A stretch of 64,000 nucleotides of DNA, from contig JAKZAN010000004.1 of NCBI GenBank assembly GCA_023053545.1, positions 5,084,001 through 5,148,000 of the forward strand, in the 5' to 3' direction. The notes under the pieces are model-generated. The model saw nothing but the letters and a program-made list of their open reading frames with translations, did no database searches and had not been told where the DNA came from. The first letter of the stretch is position 1. Each line of letters begins with the position of its first letter. The translations under genes were made by a program, and so were the position numbers. This document shows positions 59,330-64,000 of this stretch, in pieces. The DNA comes from Lepidurus packardi. Lineage: Eukaryota; Arthropoda; Branchiopoda; Notostraca; Triopsidae.

Positions 59330-61838
59330 CCGCAGTATGCATATGTAAACCTATATACGTTGGTGTATTCGTGTAGACATTTTGTTACGTTTAAAACGGA
59401 CGATTTTGATAAATTTAGGTTGTGCAAGTCCAATCAAGATGCCGCGGGTGTTATTCTTTGCCAAAAATGTCTGTTCCAATTCGCAATTTCTTTTTCTTAG
59501 GAGAGACATCCTTAATTCTTCGGCTAGTCTAAGGTTTGCATGTTATGTAATGAAGATGGGTGAAAACATGACGTACCACGTGTGAGAGTAATGGATTTAG
59601 GAAAGATTGTTAAAATGTATCTAATAATTTGATAAAATGTAATAGATTCGTAATAATAAAAGGACCATCGTAAAAGGTCCACCTTACGTCATCCTTTGGT
59701 TGGTCGTCCTTATTACGTAATTATTAATACGGCTTACATTTTTTTGTGGTTAGCCAACGAGCAGAAACTTCTTCAACTCGCTATGCTACTGGCTCTTGAC
59801 AGGGTTAGATACATGTCGTTCTTCTGTCGAATTGTCCTTGTGTCTGCGGCCAGGATTGTACCATGATCAAGATTATAGTTATTGATTGTGCAGTCTTAAC
59901 GCTGGAATAACTTCCTTAACTGCATCGATCTCTTGGTAATATATAATCTGTCATATGTTTATATAATTTCAGGCCTAATCTATTTTTTTTACCTTAGATG
60001 TTGCTTAACTGTACTGGCTTTATGGTTTGCGTATACAGAAAGAGGAGAAGACTATATTGAACAACCCTAAGTAATATTCCTTGGTGCGTTGACGTACCAA
60101 TGGATCTTCTGGCTGTGAATCTGGTGGTTATATGCAGTCTTATAGAAATCAGTTTCAAACTAGTCTTCCGTCAGTTATTTAAGAAATTGAAAAATTGATT
60201 TTAAAAATGTTGTCTACATTTCAGTTATTAAAAATCCAACTGCTGTACTTTAAGGCAACACTGGCACATTGGAAGGTTCCCGATGTTCAGCATAACAGGT
60301 TCTGAGTTCGACTTTGTGTTATTGTAAAATTTTTGAGATTTGAGTAGAACTGTAACGCTTGTTTTCGTAATTTTTTGCTTTTGTTGTTAAAATGTACCCC
60401 TCCCAAACATTGCTTTAGCGCTCAGTTTTCCGCAAATTTTTTGTTCTGTGACTTCTATTAGCTCCCGAAATTAGGTAAATGAGTTGTTTTGTATCCCCCG
60501 GAATTCCTTTGTTGCTTCTTTTGTACCCAAGCGTTCCCCATAAAATTTTTTGGTTTATAAAAATTTTATTTTTACTGCACGATTTGTAATTTTTTTCTTA
60601 ATAAAAGGGAAAATTTGGGCAATTCTTGCGTGATTTTTCGTAAAATCCGCGAAAATGGGCGTGGCCTCCACAAAAAGGACGAATCCTATTGGTGGATAGG
60701 ACCAAAAAGGGGGCGTGGTTTCTTTTCGATCTGTAAAAGCGTTTTCTGGGCTTTTTTCCATAAGGATCCCTGCACGATCAAGGGGGTCCCCTTCAAAAAT
60801 CGTCAAAAATTGAGAGCCTCGCCCCTTTCCCTGTTGCCAACTCCCCTGCTCGGTTTCCTATTCCGGATATTCAAGCTCGTGATGCCAAAGCATCACAATT
60901 TCGGATATGGGTACAGGAAGCTTGCCGGGAAGGCATAAGGTACAGAGCAAGGAAGCCATCTAATATTTTGTTTTTTTGACGAAATAAAAGTGCCTCGACC
61001 TGGTTTCGATCCGACGACCTCTCGCACCCAAGTCCTGCGTCTTATCCACTTGGTCGTAAGCTAATCGTAAAATGTTTTGAAACTTCTACAAATAACATTA
61101 ACAAAGCTGGTGTACGGGTGCGTGGGTAGCATACATCTTTTGTTCGATTTATAAAAATATGACGGTTCGCTTTAGCCATACCTTGTATTCTCCAGAAGTT
61201 GATATTATTATATTGTATCATTTTTTATGTATTTCTATGTATTTGCCGCCTTGAACGCACCGACCTCTCTCACTTTCGTCGTACTGAAAACCAAGTACTT
61301 ACTCTCGTAATAAATAAAAAACACCGCAGCACAAGCGCCAAATCATAAAAACTTGTTTGCAAGAAAATTATATGTATTTTTCTCAAAAATTCGCACAAGA
61401 ACCACGTTCCCAAACACACTGCTCTCGAATCAGAATGGCGAAACAGACCTAATACACGACTCCGCAGTACCAGGTCTGCCACGCAAACGACGTAAGTATC
61501 CAGGTTTGGTGTCATCAGCATTGAAAAAATAACACCTTGAATCCGGTTATATGTGTGTTTACACATTTACATAAACACAAATTTCCATAGCGAACAATTT
61601 TATGACGTTTCTATTTGTTGATCACAAGTAACCCAAATAATTTTACGCCATTCCTTCAGCAAACTTTCGATTTCCACCTCGGGATTTGCGTACGCCTTTC
61701 TCAGTTGCTCCTTCCTATTCAGCTCGAACGGTCTTTTGCTAGGCTTGAAGTAAAAAGTCCTCAAGGGAGCTCTTTTACTATTTTACTTTGCGTCAGAGCC
61801 TTCCTAGGAAAGGGCCCTAGTGTAAAAGTTTATGTAAG
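59330..61838. other. Intergenic stretch right of the transposon
   Basis: No protein-coding gene recognised. Frames up to 107 codons (60615-60938) have no family signature. A tRNA-like sequence is present on the minus strand at about 60990-61063. The left part is AT-rich. Confidence 0.5.
60990..61063 (-). other. tRNA-Pro-like relic or SINE head
   Basis: On the minus strand the sequence contains TTGGGTGCGAGAGGTC, which is the anticodon loop (TGG), 3' stem and variable region of tRNA-Pro. A B-box-like GGATCGAAACC and the end GAGGCAC follow. The 5' side does not pair. The expected CTCGC half of the anticodon stem is AGGAC, and the acceptor stem has several mismatches. A working tRNA is therefore unlikely. 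A pseudogene or the head of a tRNA-derived SINE fits better. Confidence 0.4.
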
Positions 61839-64000
61839 TCAAATGACGTCATCCAGCACGGGCTGTAAATAATCAGAGCCGGAAGGACAAAACGTGTCAT
61901 TGGTCAATATCTCCACTTCTTGCTCTTCTTTAAGAGCCTTGTCGGCTTTGCATATTAGTTGAAGCATAGTATGAAAATCTAGTCGATCTTGAGGCCTGCT
62001 TTTCCAAGATCCTCGCATTATTTCGCAAATCGCGTAGGGACATCTGTTCGGCGGGGTTAAAAGAATACCTTGGAGTATCAAGGCCACTACTTCTTCATTT
62101 GAGTGTCCGTAATAGGGCTGTTTCCCCAGCGAAAATACTTCCCACAGCACTATCCCAAAGGACCACACATCGGACTCGGGCGTAAACTTGCCATATAAAA
62201 TAGATTCGGGGGCCATCCAACGCACTGGTAATAGCCTTGATCCACCAATCTATAGCAAAGCGAAAAAAAACTATTAAAATAACACAAACTGACAACAACG
62301 AAAAAACTTGCCTTGTAGTAGTCGCACGTATAAATATCTCGACTCATCCCAAAATCCGAGATTTTCACTCTCAGACCGTCGCCCACTAAACAGTTGCGAC
62401 AGGCCAAGTCTCGATGTACGAAACGCTTGGTTGACAAGTAACACATGCCCCGTGCTATCTGTTCACAGATATGCATCAAATCCCTCTACTCCAAAGCAGA
62501 CATATTACGTAAAAGGTCTGATGTCTTGAAGCGGATTATTATACTACGCACTTGAGTGAAAGCAGTTAGGTAAGATCTTTCGTCCATTTGACTTGGCTTG
62601 TGACTGCCACCGTTTCGCATATCGCCACGCAAAACTCCTGTCAAGTCCCCATAGGGCATAAACTGGAAAACCATAGAAGGTAATTGCCCGTTTTCTATAT
62701 GTAGAAATTCCAATTCAAACTATTACTTTAAGACACTTTAAGACTATTACTTTAAGACGCGTATTTTTGCCTAATTTGAAGTAGGCTTAAGAAATAGTAC
62801 TAGTTTTAAGTGCTCTTTTTAATACCTAAAATCACCAAGCCTATGAGCGACAAAATATTGTCATGTTGAAATGATGCCATCACTCCAGCTTCCCTCAACC
62901 AATCTTCGGCTGTCTCGGGAGTCACTTTGTCCTTCAGCACTTTGACAGCTACTGTCATTGATCTTCCCACGTCTTGTTGCCAAATACCTGTCACAAAAAG
63001 AAGTATAAATCATAACGTTAAAGAACTCCCACGTCTGACGCTTTTGAATCACAACTCTTAGCTCAAATCAAGAGGCTAATACAAGGGACTGCACATTCTT
63101 TTCGAACAACAATCTATACATTCTATACCTTTGAAAACCCTGCCGAAACAGCCTTCGCCAAGTTCTCGTCCTACGATAAGATCGTCCGAACTAATAACAT
63201 CTACTCCTCTTAGTGCCTCCATGGTCAATAAATTTTCCCAGCCCATATTACTGGACAGCTCATATTGGGGATTGGGTGTGAGACGCTCTTGAAGCCAGCT
63301 TCCTTTACTCAGGCTGACTGGACTCTGCTGCGTAAACCAAGCACTTTAATACAACTTTACAAGCACTCGCTTTTCTAAAGTATAATAATGTTTTTCTTAC
63401 TTGGTCGAGATGACTACTCGAAAAGACTTTCGCTGTATAACGCTTTTGCAGCATCATATTTCGTCTTCGCCACCGCGCAATGAGCACTAAAGCTAGCACC
63501 AAGGTAACACCCACGCCAGCCACGGCTGTACTGATAAATCCGACATTCTGCGTAGCCAGTCCTTGCTCTGTTCCCAGTACCGTGGAATTGTACTGGTTTA
63601 CAATCCACAGTGAATCCAGCGCGGTAGAATTATGCGCTAACTAGGAAAACAACAATACTTTACAATCAAATTAACGATTATTTCTAATAAATAAGGATTA
63701 TTTCTCTAGTCAAACTGAGTAGTTTAGAACGACAGGAGATTTTCAGATCGAAGTATGATAAACAATTACCGTAGCATTGTTAGTCGGGTTGACAGCAACC
63801 GATGAGTTGATCCTCAAGGAACGCTGCTCGTTATTAATACTGATGACATTCTCGAAAGACACGGGCTGATGCGGTACTAGAAAAAAGAAACCGAAATAAT
63901 CAAAACAGTCTCTTTTTTAGTAATAGTCAGCCCTTTTTTCTCCTTTTTACAGTGCAAACTCCCTCCTGTAGTGCCAATGTCCTTTCCCTCCCCATCATTA
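61839..64000 (-). CDS. Receptor tyrosine kinase (Trk/MuSK/ROR-like), 5' part outside window
   Basis: Exons in coding order: one beginning beyond 64000 and ending at 63951, then 63876-63770, 63640-63401, 63327-63129, 62987-62826, 62694-62552, 62485-62312, 62249-61839 (stop). The last extracellular stretch has several N-x-S/T sites. It is followed by a transmembrane helix ([18 protein letters not shown]) and a basic stop-transfer sequence. The kinase domain is complete: GEGCFGRV glycine loop, VAVKVL lysine, [11 protein letters not shown] catalytic loop, [15 protein letters not shown] activation loop and VRWMAPES. The DYYK/YYG pattern and HRDLACRN resemble Trk, MuSK and ROR kinases. Which subfamily cannot be said without the ectodomain. 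One intron uses a GC donor (after DYYK), and the acceptor at 63327 is a tandem CAGCAG. The C-terminal tail contains SDYLQP, a possible phosphotyrosine docking site. Confidence 0.9.

Overview
This window is nuclear DNA of an invertebrate animal. Genes are split by many short introns (mostly 45-120 bp, GT-AG with TTTTAG-type acceptors). The gene set is metazoan: a receptor tyrosine kinase, nucleoredoxin, an MTMR3/4-type phosphatase, RAD9, CDC45, SART3 and Yippee-like. The composition is AT-rich with compact gene clusters, which would suit a sponge or another small-genome invertebrate. The sequence alone does not settle the phylum. I rebuilt the gene models by hand from splice sites, reading-frame phase and family conservation. 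Coordinates given for a gene span start codon to stop codon, and exons are listed in the evidence.

Layout. 1-3568: no gene seen. 3569-9313 (-): long-chain acyl-CoA synthetase. 9314-15386: long non-coding stretch. 15387-21871 (-): MTMR3/4-type myotubularin with a C-terminal FYVE finger. 23334-24786 (-): probable MTFR-family mitochondrial fission regulator. 24979-25702 (-): short HPS4-like longin protein. 26080-27520 (+): selenoprotein H, read through an in-frame UGA. 28116-29909 (+): nucleoredoxin. 30297-32833 (-): CDC45. 33120-36836 (+): SART3. 36972-38516 (-): RAD9. 38809-39146 (+): small, possibly mitochondrial protein. 39264-40750 (+): prostaglandin reductase 1-like. 44360-45480 (+): Yippee-like. 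47362-48729 (+) and 49301-50035 (-): Harbinger transposase and its Myb-like partner. 50254-59329: a large transposon with long terminal inverted repeats. 61839 to beyond 64000 (-): receptor tyrosine kinase, 5' end outside the window.

The cluster at 23-41 kb is dense, and several neighbours are divergent pairs with about 290-380 bp between start codons: HPS4-like/selenoprotein H, CDC45/SART3 and RAD9/small protein. CDC45 (replication helicase) and RAD9 (9-1-1 checkpoint clamp) are functionally related and lie on either side of SART3.

The most unusual part is 50.2-59.3 kb. Two inverted copies of a long terminal repeat enclose a DDE integrase-type transposase and, on the same strand, a HECT-domain ubiquitin ligase. 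The left terminal repeat is interrupted by a 1,058-bp foldback element. That element has 318-bp near-identical arms and an 8-bp target duplication. The right terminal repeat keeps the uninterrupted site, so the window contains both the filled and the empty version of the insertion.

The second notable point is selenoprotein H. An ordinary stop-to-stop view ends this gene as a lysine/alanine-rich protein. Splicing into the next exon gives Cys-Lys-Lys-UGA followed by the conserved selenoprotein H body.
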